Source: Rikenellaceae bacterium (GTDB lineage: Bacteria; Bacteroidota; Bacteroidia; Bacteroidales; Rikenellaceae). From it: a DNA stretch of 64,000 bases. How positions within the stretch are numbered: position 1 is the stretch's first letter; every line of letters begins with the position of its first letter. Below the pieces are notes generated by a model, which was not told the DNA's origin, did not search any database, and saw nothing but the letters and a program-made list of their open reading frames with translations. Shown here in pieces: positions 43,155 to 51,706 of this stretch. The stretch covers positions 248,001-312,000 of the forward strand of contig JAFRZW010000002.1 in assembly GCA_017442365.1 (NCBI GenBank). Direction: 5' to 3'. The translations under genes and the position numbers were made by a program.

Positions 43155-43186
43155 CAAATATATAACTAATTACTTAGTTATGCAAA
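43155..43186 (-). promoter_or_regulatory. Promoter of the DUF4837 gene
   Basis: On the minus strand TTTG (43183-43186), 20 bp, TATATTTG (43155-43162). A plus-strand TACATTTG at 43225-43232 probably serves the NodB gene in the other direction. Confidence 0.65.
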
Positions 43187-43273
43187 TTTTCGTGTAAAAA
43201 AATAGATTTTCGCCCAATCATTGCTACATTTGTGCGAGTAATTAGAGTGTAAATCAATTAACAAACGATCGCA

Positions 43274-43879
43274 ATGCGTCTGAAACCACCGAAATTCCTG
43301 CGCCGCTTGATGCCCGATCTGATTTGGGATATCGAGGACAGTGAGAATGTTTTTCTGACGTTCGACGATGGTCCGACCCCGGGCATTACGGAGTGGATCC
43401 TCGCCACGCTCGACAAGTATGATGCCAAAGCGACGTTCTTCTGTCTGGGCAAGAACGTCGAGGCCTATCCCGATCTCTATCAGCGTATTATCGATGCCGG
43501 ACACCAAGTTGGCAACCATACCTACTCGCATCAAAAAGGGTGGGGTATGCCTACGGATCGCTATGTCGAGGACGTCGATTTTGCGGCCGATCTGATCCAG
43601 AGCGATCTGTTCAGACCTCCCTACGCTCGCATTACACCCGCGCAGACCCGCGCACTTGCACAACGCTATCGACTGATTATGTGGGACGTCATTTCGCGCG
43701 ACTACAACCGCAAAATCTCGCCCCGAACCTGCCTGCGTAACGTGGTGCCATATATCGAGGGCGGCTCGATTATCGTCTTTCACGACTCGGTCAAGGCGTT
43801 CCGAAATATGCGCTACGCCCTGCCCCGCACGCTCGAAGAGGTGCGTCGTCGGGGGCTTCGATGTGCCCGAATCGAGTAG
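43274..43879 (+). CDS. Polysaccharide deacetylase (NodB domain)
   Basis: 201 residues, essentially one NodB domain. Motif 1 TFDDGPTP (base Asp31, metal Asp32), motif 2 HTYSH (His82, His86), motif 3 FRPPY (Arg114), motif 4 MWDVISRDY (Asp138), motif 5 IIVFHDS (His170): all catalytic positions are kept. These enzymes remove N-acetyl groups from peptidoglycan or other GlcNAc polymers. There is no obvious signal peptide; the Arg-rich N-terminus suggests a cytoplasmic or membrane-peripheral enzyme, or an unconventional export route. The substrate is open. Confidence 0.88.
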   Translation: MRLKPPKFLRRLMPDLIWDIEDSENVFLTFDDGPTPGITEWILATLDKYDAKATFFCLGKNVEAYPDLYQRIIDAGHQVGNHTYSHQKGWGMPTDRYVEDVDFAADLIQSDLFRPPYARITPAQTRALAQRYRLIMWDVISRDYNRKISPRTCLRNVVPYIEGGSIIVFHDSVKAFRNMRYALPRTLEEVRRRGLRCARIE

Positions 43880-43930
43880 TGGCTCAGCAACCGCCAAAGA
43901 CTGATAATGAGAAAGTGAGACTAAATTTTT

Positions 43931-43961
43931 TTTGATACTTTCGGGAAAAGTGTTACTTTTG
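43931..43961 (+). promoter_or_regulatory. Promoter of efp
   Basis: TTTG (43931-43934), 19 bp, TACTTTTG (43954-43961): the closest match to the consensus in this window. The start at 44004 is about 36 nt downstream of the expected transcription start. Confidence 0.75.
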
Positions 43962-44003
43962 TGGCCGTTAAGCGACAATAACTAATCAAATTATACAATT
44001 TCT

Positions 44004-44576
44004 ATGCAGATTACAGCAGCAGACATTAAGATCGGTATGTGCATCGAGATGGACGGCAAGACCTTTATTGTTGTCGATTTCCAGCACTGCAAGCCGGGCA
44101 AAGGCCCCGCATTCGTACGTTCGAAGCTCAAAAACCTCGAAAATGGCCGCGTATTGGAGAACACCTTCTCGTCGGTAGGTCAGAAGATCGAGCAGGTACG
44201 TGTTGAGCGTCGCCCCTACCAGTTCACCTATGAGGACGATCTGGGCGCACACTTTATGCACACCGAGACCTTCGAGGAGATCAACATCGACAAGAATCTG
44301 ATCAACAACTACGACCTGATGGCTGATGGTCAGATCGTTGAGGTTATGTTCCACACCGACAAGGAGATGGTTCTGTCGGCCGAGCTTCCCCCGATCGTTG
44401 ATATGGAGGTTACCTACACCGAGCCGGGTATCAAGGGCGATACCGCTTCGACCAACTCGTTGAAGCCCGCAACGGTTAATACCGGTGCAACGGTTCGCGT
44501 TCCTCTGTTCATCAACACCGGCGACAAGATCCGCGTTGATACCCGCACCCGCGAGTACTACGAGCGTATCAAGTAA
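44004..44576 (+). CDS. efp: Elongation factor P
   Basis: 190 residues. KOW-like domain I with the loop HCKPGKGPA, where Lys33 is the position modified in many species, then two OB domains with TYTEPGIKGDTAS, typical of EF-P. It rescues ribosomes stalled at polyproline. No epmA or epmB is present here; a modification system, if any, is elsewhere. Monocistronic with consensus promoter and terminator (44608-44640). Confidence 0.96.
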   Translation: MQITAADIKIGMCIEMDGKTFIVVDFQHCKPGKGPAFVRSKLKNLENGRVLENTFSSVGQKIEQVRVERRPYQFTYEDDLGAHFMHTETFEEINIDKNLINNYDLMADGQIVEVMFHTDKEMVLSAELPPIVDMEVTYTEPGIKGDTASTNSLKPATVNTGATVRVPLFINTGDKIRVDTRTREYYERIK

Positions 44577-44607
44577 GCCGAGGCGAACTGAATGCAACGC
44601 ACAATGG

Positions 44608-44640
44608 AGAGCTGCCCCACAACGGGGTGGCTCTTTTTTT
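44608..44640 (+). terminator. Terminator of efp
   Basis: AGAGCTGCCCC pairs with GGGGTGGCTCT and a T-run follows. Its stem core closely resembles the terminator at 59724-59757. Confidence 0.85.
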
Positions 44641-44860
44641 GGACTTTGGGGCGAGGCTCTTCACCGTTTTGGAACAGAAGTGAGCGCAAAAATGGGGACA
44701 ATGCCATTCGAAAATGAAAAATAATCGCGCGCGGGGTAGGTTGTTCGACTTTTATTCGTTATCTTCGCAGTAGCTTTCGCGCGTGTGGGTGAGGGTGGTT
44801 GCCGCGAATCCCCGTTTGGCGCGCAAGTTGAATGAATATAATCGCATAAAATCATTCACG

Positions 44861-45325
44861 ATGAAACGTAACATACTCATCACATTGTTGGTATTGCTGA
44901 CTGCGTTTGCTGCTCGTGCGCAGGAGATCGTCATTGGCGAGCGAGTGCCCGATCTACGTCCAACGGAGTGGCTTGGTGCATCGCCTGCGGAGGACGATCG
45001 CCGTGCGACGCTCGTGGTTTTCTATCACACTGAGAGTCAGCCTTGTGTCGAGGCTCTGCCGCAGCTCGATAGGTTGGTACGCGGGTTGAAAGATGTGCGT
45101 CTGATTGTGGTGGCGATGGAGCCTAAGGAGCGCATTGCACCCTCGTTGGCAAAATATATGAGTGCGCAATTCTATGTTGCGATCGATCAGTCGGGGAACG
45201 CATTCGACAGCTATGGAATCCGCTACGTGCCGTTTGGTGTGTTGGTCGATCCGAAGGGTCGCGCGCAGTGGATTGGCAATCCGACGTTGGCTACGCCCGA
45301 GAGTCTCAAACGAAATCTGAAATAA
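44861..45325 (+). CDS. Exported thioredoxin-fold protein with a single active-site cysteine
   Basis: 154 residues from ATG 44861, giving a signal peptide MKRNILITLLVLLTAFAARA. LVVFYHTESQPCVEALPQLD occupies the thioredoxin active-site position, but CxxC is replaced by SQPC (Ser59...Cys62), so only the second cysteine is kept. The later cis-Pro region YVPFGVLVDPKG fits the fold. It cannot act as a normal dithiol oxidoreductase; it may bind a partner or reduce through a monothiol mechanism. It lies 25 bp before meaB and heads a four-gene unit. Confidence 0.8.
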   Translation: MKRNILITLLVLLTAFAARAQEIVIGERVPDLRPTEWLGASPAEDDRRATLVVFYHTESQPCVEALPQLDRLVRGLKDVRLIVVAMEPKERIAPSLAKYMSAQFYVAIDQSGNAFDSYGIRYVPFGVLVDPKGRAQWIGNPTLATPESLKRNLK

Positions 45326-45350
45326 CCGAAAAATAACTATTGATCCCAAT

Positions 45351-46466
45351 ATGGCTTTTACCAAAATCGAACATTACGAGAAGGAGCATTGTGATGCTCA
45401 TCACGATAGCGCGCTGAGCGTTGCCGAAGGTGTTAATGATCAGCCGATTGTCAATCCCTATTTCGTGCGCAAACGCAAGCCTCGACTTTCGGTCGATGAC
45501 TATGTGCGAGGCATTTTGGCGGGAGATATTACCATTCTCTCACAGGCTATCACGCTGATTGAGAGCAACAACCCCGACCACTATGCAATGGCGCAGCAGA
45601 TCATCGAGCGTTGCTTGCCCCATAGTGGCAAGTCGGTGCGAATCGGTATTACGGGTGTGCCGGGTGCAGGTAAATCGACTTTTATCGAGGCGGTGGGTAA
45701 TATGGTAACCTCGTTGCGCCATAAGTTGGCGGTGTTGGCTATCGACCCCAGCTCGGAGCGTAGTGGAGGCTCGATTTTGGGCGATAAGACCCGTATGGAG
45801 AGTATCTCGTCGAATCCTGATGTCTTCATACGTCCCTCGCCCTCAGCGGGTTCGTTGGGTGGTGTGGCGCGTAAGACCCGCGAAACGGTGGTGCTGTGCG
45901 AGGCGGCAGGCTACGACGTGATCTTCATCGAAACGGTCGGTGTGGGTCAGTCCGAAACGGCCGTACATTCGATGGTCGATATGTTTATGCTGTTGCAGAT
46001 TGCGGGTGCGGGCGACGAGTTGCAGGGTATCAAGCGCGGTATTATGGAAATGGCTGATATAATGGTGATTACAAAGGCCGATGGCGAAAACGTGTTGCGT
46101 GCAAAGTTGGCACGTCGCCAGTTCCAGAATGCGCTGATGTTGTTCCCGATGCCCGAATCGGAGTGGCGTCCGCAGGTCTTCACTTGCTCGTCGGTTGACA
46201 AGGTTGGCTTGGAGGAGGTTTGGAAGGGCGTTGAGGAGTATCTCGATTTCATTCGTGCCAATGGCTATTTCCGCCACAACCGCAACAGACAGAATAAGTA
46301 TTGGATGTACGAGACGATCAACGATGCGCTGCGTAGCTCGTTCTATCTGAATGAGCGAATCGAGGGTCTGATCCCCGAGTATGAAAAGCGCGTGCTGGGC
46401 GACCAGATCAGCTCGTTTGTGGCGGCAAAGGAGTTGCTTGATCTGTACTTCGGCGAGAAGAAATAG
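45351..46466 (+). CDS. meaB: Methylmalonyl-CoA mutase-associated GTPase MeaB (ArgK family)
   Basis: 371 residues. P-loop GVPGAGKST, switch motif DPSSERSGGSILGDKTRM, IETVGVGQSE and the base-specificity motif TKAD. MeaB loads and protects the adenosylcobalamin of methylmalonyl-CoA mutase, which Bacteroidota use to make propionate from succinate. The mutase genes are not in the window. Together with nrdJ it shows the cell depends on B12 cofactors. Confidence 0.93.
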   Translation: MAFTKIEHYEKEHCDAHHDSALSVAEGVNDQPIVNPYFVRKRKPRLSVDDYVRGILAGDITILSQAITLIESNNPDHYAMAQQIIERCLPHSGKSVRIGITGVPGAGKSTFIEAVGNMVTSLRHKLAVLAIDPSSERSGGSILGDKTRMESISSNPDVFIRPSPSAGSLGGVARKTRETVVLCEAAGYDVIFIETVGVGQSETAVHSMVDMFMLLQIAGAGDELQGIKRGIMEMADIMVITKADGENVLRAKLARRQFQNALMLFPMPESEWRPQVFTCSSVDKVGLEEVWKGVEEYLDFIRANGYFRHNRNRQNKYWMYETINDALRSSFYLNERIEGLIPEYEKRVLGDQISSFVAAKELLDLYFGEKK

Positions 46467-46474
46467 CGCGTTGT

Positions 46475-47869
46475 ATGTTGCTGGGACGCAAGAGTTTAAG
46501 GTTTATGCTGGCGGTCGTTGTGGCTGTCGGCATAAATTGTTTTGAGGCATTGGCTGCGCGTCCTGTGGCTCGGATTTCGGGGTCGATTGCCGCGTCGTAT
46601 GATGGGTCGGTGGTGGCTCGGTATGGCGACGCGGAGATGAATATTGCCACGCTCGACGCCCATTGTTACGGTGGGCGTTTCGAGGTCGAAGTGCCTGTCG
46701 AGCAGCCGACCGAGGTGATGTTGTGCGCTGGGGGTGAGGTGCTTGCGCGCCTGCTTGTTGCGCCGGAGCAGAAGGTTTCGGTCGAATTTGTTGATGGGAC
46801 GCCACACTTCGCGGGGGCAAATGCCGAGATCAATTCGGCAATGAATAACTATCTGAGGAAGATGAACTTCCGTAGCTTTACTCCCTCATATAGGGTCGAG
46901 TCGGCTGAGCAATTTGTAGCAGTTTTGGATCGTAGTATCGAGATCGAGCGAGGGCGAATGTTGCGCGAATTGGGCGACGCACCTGCACTATTGCAACGTT
47001 GGGCCGAGAGTGAGATTCGCTACCGAAATGCAGGTTATGCGGTCGAATATTTGCGCCGTAACTCATTGACTGACAGCGTGTCGATTGCGACTCTGTATGA
47101 CAAGACCCGCTTCCCGTTCGATCACGATGGGCTCATCAGTACGGATTATGTCGAATATGTTGCTAACGTGGTGCGCGATAGTTACATCGAATGCGATCGG
47201 CTGGTTGGAGGTTTGCGCGCACAACGTGATTATGCGGGCGCCTATGTGGCTGCTATCGAGCGAGTTGCGAAGACTTGTAGTAGCTCGGAAGAGTGCGATA
47301 TGATCGGTACAATGCTGCTCAATATGTCGATTTCGGATACCCGTTCGCCATTTGCCGAGGTGATGGAGTTGATTCACGATCGCCAACTGCTTAGTGATGA
47401 TGTGATTGCACGTTTTGATGCAAAGCGCCGCGGAAGGGCTGATATGCGCCGATTTACCGAGCATACGTTTGAGCGATTGCTCGCAGAGTCGCGGTTCAAG
47501 GTGATCTATGTCGATGTCTGGGCAACGTGGTGTCCGCCCTGTCTCCGCGAGATGAAACATCTGCGCAAGATGGAGAAACGTCTTGAAAATGAGTCGATTG
47601 AGTTTGTGTCGTTGTGCGTTTCATCGCCCTATGCGCAGTGGGCACTAATGGTCGATTTGCCCGATAATCGTGCGGCAAACTATTGGCTCGACGATCGAGC
47701 GCAGGCGGAGCTTGATCGCTATATTCGAGTGCGCAGTTTTCCACGATTTTTCGTGTTGAGTGGTGGTGAGATAGTTAATGACAATGTGCAGTGGCCGTCG
47801 TCTAACAAGTTGATTGACTCGATTTTACGTGGCTACGTCGAACTGCTAAACCAATCCCGAAATGAGTAA
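46475..47869 (+). CDS. TlpA-type thiol-disulfide oxidoreductase with long N-terminal domain
   Basis: 464 residues. A signal or anchor (residues 8-25), about 310 residues of a Bacteroidota-type N-terminal region (DUF4369-like position, with beta-rich start then helices), then a thioredoxin domain with VDVWATWCPPCLREM: Cys353 and Cys356. Probably a periplasmic reductase for disulfides or cytochrome maturation. The stop overlaps the menA start by 8 bp. An intact CPPC here contrasts with the single-cysteine protein three genes earlier. Confidence 0.87.
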   Translation: MLLGRKSLRFMLAVVVAVGINCFEALAARPVARISGSIAASYDGSVVARYGDAEMNIATLDAHCYGGRFEVEVPVEQPTEVMLCAGGEVLARLLVAPEQKVSVEFVDGTPHFAGANAEINSAMNNYLRKMNFRSFTPSYRVESAEQFVAVLDRSIEIERGRMLRELGDAPALLQRWAESEIRYRNAGYAVEYLRRNSLTDSVSIATLYDKTRFPFDHDGLISTDYVEYVANVVRDSYIECDRLVGGLRAQRDYAGAYVAAIERVAKTCSSSEECDMIGTMLLNMSISDTRSPFAEVMELIHDRQLLSDDVIARFDAKRRGRADMRRFTEHTFERLLAESRFKVIYVDVWATWCPPCLREMKHLRKMEKRLENESIEFVSLCVSSPYAQWALMVDLPDNRAANYWLDDRAQAELDRYIRVRSFPRFFVLSGGEIVNDNVQWPSSNKLIDSILRGYVELLNQSRNE

Positions 47870-48758
47870 AATCAGAGCCTATATCCGTTCGTTCCGACTG
47901 CGCACGTTGCCACTCTCGGTGGCAGGTATTGTGCTCGGTACGATGTTGGCAGCAGCCGCAGGCGAGTTCCACGCAGGACGTTTCGCGCTGGCGGTTGTAA
48001 CGGTGTTATTGCTGCAAATCCTATCGAATGTGGCCAACGAATTGGGCGACACATTGCGTGGCACCGACTCCGATGAGCGTCAGGGTATGGTCTATTCGTT
48101 GCAGAGTGGCGAGATCACGATTGCTGCAATGAAGCGACTGATTATCTGGCTTGTAGCGCTATCGGCATTGAGCGGTGTGGCATTGATAGCGACCTCCTTC
48201 GAGGCGCTTTTTTCGCGCGAAGGCTTGACGATGTTGGGCCTTGGAGCGTTGGCCATCGTGGCTGCGCTCGGTTATACCCTCGGGCGGCGACCATACGGCT
48301 ATATGGGCTTGGGCGATCTGTTTGTGTTCCTCTTTTTTGGATTGCTCTCGACTATTGGTGGCTATTTTTTGATGTGCTGGCAGGTGGATTGGAGTGTGGC
48401 ACTGCCTGCGGCCGCTTGTGGTTTGTGGTCGGTTGGAGTCCTGAATATCAACAATATACGCGATATCGAGAGCGACCGTAAGAACCGCATAACCGTCCCG
48501 ATTCTGCTCGGCGTGCGTGGCGCAAAGATCTACCAATGTGTACTCGAATTGTTGCCGTTTGTGCTGCTAAGCATCTATTGCGCATTGCATTGTGGCGAGT
48601 GGGCAGATTATCTGTTCTGGTTGCTGTTGCCGCTGTATATTGTTCATTTGCAGGGTGTTTGGCAGGCCCAAGGCCGTCAGCTTGATGCCCGTTTGCCCCA
48701 ACTCTCGATCTTGACTATTGTGGCGTGCGTTGCTTTCGGTGCGCTGCAACTGCTCTGA
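47862..48758 (+). CDS. menA: 1,4-dihydroxy-2-naphthoate polyprenyltransferase
   Basis: 298 residues, about nine membrane segments. The prenyl-diphosphate site NVANELGDTLRGTDSDERQG is the N-x-x-N-D-like Asp-rich motif of MenA, and a second Asp motif, NNIRDIESDRKN, follows at the expected place. It attaches the polyprenyl tail in menaquinone synthesis. Last gene of the unit; overlaps the upstream TlpA-type gene. Confidence 0.92.
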   Translation: MSKIRAYIRSFRLRTLPLSVAGIVLGTMLAAAAGEFHAGRFALAVVTVLLLQILSNVANELGDTLRGTDSDERQGMVYSLQSGEITIAAMKRLIIWLVALSALSGVALIATSFEALFSREGLTMLGLGALAIVAALGYTLGRRPYGYMGLGDLFVFLFFGLLSTIGGYFLMCWQVDWSVALPAAACGLWSVGVLNINNIRDIESDRKNRITVPILLGVRGAKIYQCVLELLPFVLLSIYCALHCGEWADYLFWLLLPLYIVHLQGVWQAQGRQLDARLPQLSILTIVACVAFGALQLL

Positions 48759-48781
48759 CCGTCCCATATCCATCTTGCAAC

Positions 48782-48810
48782 AAAAAACCTGACCTCGTGC
48801 TGAGGTCAGG
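48782..48810 (-). terminator. Terminator between menA and hpf
   Basis: CCTGACCTC (48788-48796) and GAGGTCAGG (48802-48810), with a T-run on the minus strand (A at 48782-48787). It mainly serves hpf and may also stop menA transcripts. Confidence 0.85.
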
Positions 48811-48847
48811 CAGTTGATTTATTAACGTCAAAGCAACGTGTGGTGCA

Positions 48848-49144
48848 TTACTTAGCCCACTTGTCCTTATGCTTTTCGATCTGCTTTTTCAAGGCGTCAA
48901 TCGATTGATCAACAGCCTCTTCGAACGTCTCACAACGGCTTTCCGCTACTAACTTGTCGCCCGGCATCTGCACCGTAATTACTGCGACTTTGTTTCCGCG
49001 ATCATTGTCTTTGTCGAGTTTCAGGATCACGTCGGCCGAGGTGGCACGCTCTGCAAAACGATCGAGTTTCGACATCTTTTTCTCTACAAATTCGACCAAC
49101 TTCTTGTCGGCATCGAATTTCACGGATTGAATCTGTACGTTCAT
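48848..49144 (-). CDS. hpf: Ribosome hibernation-promoting factor, short form
   Basis: 98 residues: the RaiA/HPF alpha-beta domain only, without the C-terminal dimerisation domain of long HPF. MNVQIQSVKFDADKKLVEFV and ETFEEAVDQSIDALKKQIEKH are typical. It binds the small subunit in stationary phase. The XerC-like recombinase gene is directly upstream on the same strand, an arrangement common in Bacteroidales. Confidence 0.92.
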   Translation of the reverse strand: MNVQIQSVKFDADKKLVEFVEKKMSKLDRFAERATSADVILKLDKDNDRGNKVAVITVQMPGDKLVAESRCETFEEAVDQSIDALKKQIEKHKDKWAK

Positions 49145-49215
49145 AATTAATCCTCCTAATTACGTTTATATTAAAGCGATTTGGCCTTCATCACGAAGCC
49201 CTCGTCGCAAGGTTG

Positions 49216-50214
49216 CTATTTGTTTTGCTTCTCCGCAAAATGTTTCTGCTCAGCGACTTTCTCTGTACGCCCTCGCTGATGTGGGTGTGCCGTGTTGTAT
49301 GCGCGGCGAACGGCGGCGATGCTGGTGTGGGTGTATCGCTGCGTAGTTGACAGCGACGAGTGCCCCAAAAGCGACTGTATCTCACGAATGTCGGCACCAC
49401 CATCGAGCAAGTGCGTCGCAAAGGTATGTCGCAACACGTGCGGACTCTTGCGTCCTCGTATGCCGTACGCTTCTAACTCGTTGTGAATGACGCGATAAAG
49501 CGTCGAGTACGAAATACGCTTACCTTTCAGTGTTAAAAATAGTGCTTTTTGGTCAGAAATGCAAATATTTTGCCCCGAAATTGCAGCGATGTAGTCCAAA
49601 ATTTTTTCGCGGACGATCTCGATGATCGGCACAATACGATCTTTGTCGCCTTTACCGCGCACGCGCAACGACGTGAAATCGCCCGAAAAATGGTCGCGGT
49701 CGATGCCTATAAGCTCCGACGCTCGCAATCCTGTGGTGTAGAACATCAACAAAATGAGCGAGTTGCGCGCCTGCTCGAAATCTTCGCTGCTGCAACGCAC
49801 TTCGCTATCCGTGGCGATATCCTTCATTCGTGTATTCGAGATCACCGTTGGCAGGCGTTTGGGTGTTGTGAGTTTTGCGATGCCGACAAAGGGGTTGCTT
49901 GTGCACAGATTTTCGCGGCGTAACCACGCATAAAAGGTGCGTATCGAGGCCAAAGTGCGGTTGATCGTAGCTGCCGAGAGCGCCTCGCCGCGCGCCGAAC
50001 GGTGGAGCGTGCTCTCGTCCTCGCGGGGTTTGCGCGAGAGCGATTCGATCCACTCGCTCAGATCGTTACGTGTTATCGTGCCGGGGTCGAACTCCTGCTC
50101 GCCGTCGCGCGTTACGTAGGCAACAAACTGCTCCACGTCGCGTCGATAGTTTCGGACGGTGAGTGGCGACAGACGTCGCTCGACGGTGATATATTCGACA
50201 AAACGGTTGATCAT
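49216..50214 (-). CDS. xerC: XerC-like tyrosine recombinase
   Basis: 332 residues from MINRFVEYIT at 50214; the frame stays open 50 codons further up but that part is AT-rich leader. Core-binding domain 1-110. Catalytic set complete: Arg164 in TTGLRASELI, Lys188 in RGKGDKDR, His259 and Arg262 in HVLRHTFATH, His285 in LLGHSS, Tyr294 in QRYTH. It has about 35 residues more than E. coli XerC, mainly an insert near 62-80 and a basic tail. Probably resolves chromosome dimers at dif; its neighbour hpf supports a housekeeping role rather than a mobile one. Confidence 0.88.
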   Translation of the reverse strand: MINRFVEYITVERRLSPLTVRNYRRDVEQFVAYVTRDGEQEFDPGTITRNDLSEWIESLSRKPREDESTLHRSARGEALSAATINRTLASIRTFYAWLRRENLCTSNPFVGIAKLTTPKRLPTVISNTRMKDIATDSEVRCSSEDFEQARNSLILLMFYTTGLRASELIGIDRDHFSGDFTSLRVRGKGDKDRIVPIIEIVREKILDYIAAISGQNICISDQKALFLTLKGKRISYSTLYRVIHNELEAYGIRGRKSPHVLRHTFATHLLDGGADIREIQSLLGHSSLSTTQRYTHTSIAAVRRAYNTAHPHQRGRTEKVAEQKHFAEKQNK

Positions 50215-50237
50215 CGCGCGTGCAGTTTGCGTACTGA

Positions 50238-50245
50238 CAAAGTTA
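50238..50245 (-). promoter_or_regulatory. -7 box of the xerC-like gene
   Basis: TAACTTTG on the minus strand, 23 nt from the start codon. No clear -33 box. Confidence 0.4.
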
Positions 50246-50417
50246 CAAATTTCTACTAAATAATAGGTAGATTTATATGTGCATTGAAAAATAATTTGTA
50301 TATTTGTGATAGCATTGCGGAATACGTAATGTTTATAGATGGCATTTAGGGCTATTGTTGTTGTCAAGTAAAACGACCAAATAAATTACTACGAACAGAC
50401 AATAGGCACATTAAATG

Positions 50418-50437
50418 CCCACGCCTTATGGCGTGGG
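50418..50437. repeat. Hairpin CCCACGCC/GGCGTGGG
   Basis: Perfect 8-bp stem with TTAT loop in the 385-bp gap between xerC and the AT-rich lipoprotein gene. No T-run follows. The rest of the gap is AT-rich without a gene. Confidence 0.6.
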
Positions 50438-50519
50438 TGTGCTTATGTTCGTATGGGTGCTTGGTCGTACCTTCTTGACGTTAAGCATTACCCACGTTTC
50501 TTTTTTAGGTATATCTCTG

Positions 50520-50588
50520 ATTTAAGTTAAACGGTTGCTGTCTAATAGCAATGAAACTTATTAATTCAAACTATTGTTTAACTTAAAT
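50520..50588. promoter_or_regulatory. Perfect 13-bp inverted repeat before the AT-rich lipoprotein gene
   Basis: ATTTAAGTTAAAC (50520-50532) and GTTTAACTTAAAT (50576-50588) flank 43 bp that hold a smaller repeat TTGCT/AGCAA. The right arm ends 11 bp before the ATG at 50600. It could be an operator, a structured leader masking the start, or a small invertible segment. Confidence 0.6.
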
Positions 50589-50599
50589 TTCAAAGTATT

Positions 50600-51706
50600 A
50601 TGAAAAAACTATTCTATGCAAGCTTGTTAGTCACATTACTATCATCTTGCGATAATCTCCATAATATTGAACAAGAAGAATATTATGATTATGCGTTTAT
50701 TGATATGAATGATTATCCTGATTGGCAGGAAGGTGTCATCACAAAAGATGATTTGTTTATGCTAGTTCGTGAGGATATATCTGCAGATGAAATAGTTACC
50801 TATGTTAATATGATTAACTCAGATGACAAAGGTGTAGTTATGTATTTTGATATGAATATGGAATTAAAGGCTTTTGTTACGGAGCAATTTGTGTGTAATG
50901 TGCATTGGACTGGATATGAAAATGCAGATATCCAAATTATTACAAAATCTGGAGAAAGTACTTATATGTCAGGTGTTTATATTCCATATGTTCAAAAGGA
51001 AGAAACGAGAGCCTTTCCATTAGTGGCTGTGTTATGGGGAGCTGTGAGAGGATTAATGGCAATACTGACCATTGAAGATGCTGTAAGCCTTACTAATAAT
51101 GTACTTTCCAATGACTTTAAAGAAGCAGGATGGGATTTGGTACAACTACTTACCGGAGGAGTGGTAAGAAAAGCAAGGCTTGCTGTGCAATTACGTACTG
51201 ATCTGACCACTGAAGCTTTAGATGCATTAAGAAAAAAACTCCAAGAGGAACCCTCAATAACTATTGCAAATCTTTCTATTGGAATAACAGAATCCATAGA
51301 TGATGGGAACTGGGATCGACGTATAAATTATACCATTACATTAAAGATTAAAGGCGGATTATTAATGACTGGTGTGTATCCCTATTATGTCGGTAATTGG
51401 ACAAGACCAACAGACCCTGCGATTGCTATAGATTGGTATAATCGCCCTATGCCGCAAAGGGTAAATTATTCTTCTAAGAGTAAACCGCATACTGCATATA
51501 TCTATTATAGTGCAATGACAAATGAAGGAGAAGAGATTAAATCCTCCAATTATTTAGTATTTGATTTTAATGGAAATGTATGTAACATTTCTCTATCAAG
51601 TAGTCCTAATGTTATATACTCAGTAAATAGTAGTCAAGTCTCATCTGTAGATACAGCACTTGCTTCCCCAGTTTTGTTTGAAGAACGACCTTTGACATAC
51701 AACTAG
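50600..51706 (+). CDS. AT-rich orphan lipoprotein, function unknown
   Basis: 368 residues. Lipoprotein signal MKKLFYASLLVTLLSSC (Cys17). An acidic start (EQEEYYDYAFIDMNDYPDW), then a beta-rich region, a hydrophobic segment (about 138-155, FPLVAVLWGAVRGLMAILTI), a helical amphipathic stretch (DAVSLTNNVLSNDFKEAG, LLTGGVVRKARLAV), and a C-terminal beta-sandwich-like third. I do not recognise it. The middle resembles the glycine/alanine-rich linkers seen ahead of toxin domains, but no toxin motif follows. Codon use (AAA, ATA, TTA, AGA) and AT-richness differ sharply from all neighbours, pointing to acquisition. Confidence 0.8.
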   Translation: MKKLFYASLLVTLLSSCDNLHNIEQEEYYDYAFIDMNDYPDWQEGVITKDDLFMLVREDISADEIVTYVNMINSDDKGVVMYFDMNMELKAFVTEQFVCNVHWTGYENADIQIITKSGESTYMSGVYIPYVQKEETRAFPLVAVLWGAVRGLMAILTIEDAVSLTNNVLSNDFKEAGWDLVQLLTGGVVRKARLAVQLRTDLTTEALDALRKKLQEEPSITIANLSIGITESIDDGNWDRRINYTITLKIKGGLLMTGVYPYYVGNWTRPTDPAIAIDWYNRPMPQRVNYSSKSKPHTAYIYYSAMTNEGEEIKSSNYLVFDFNGNVCNISLSSSPNVIYSVNSSQVSSVDTALASPVLFEERPLTYN

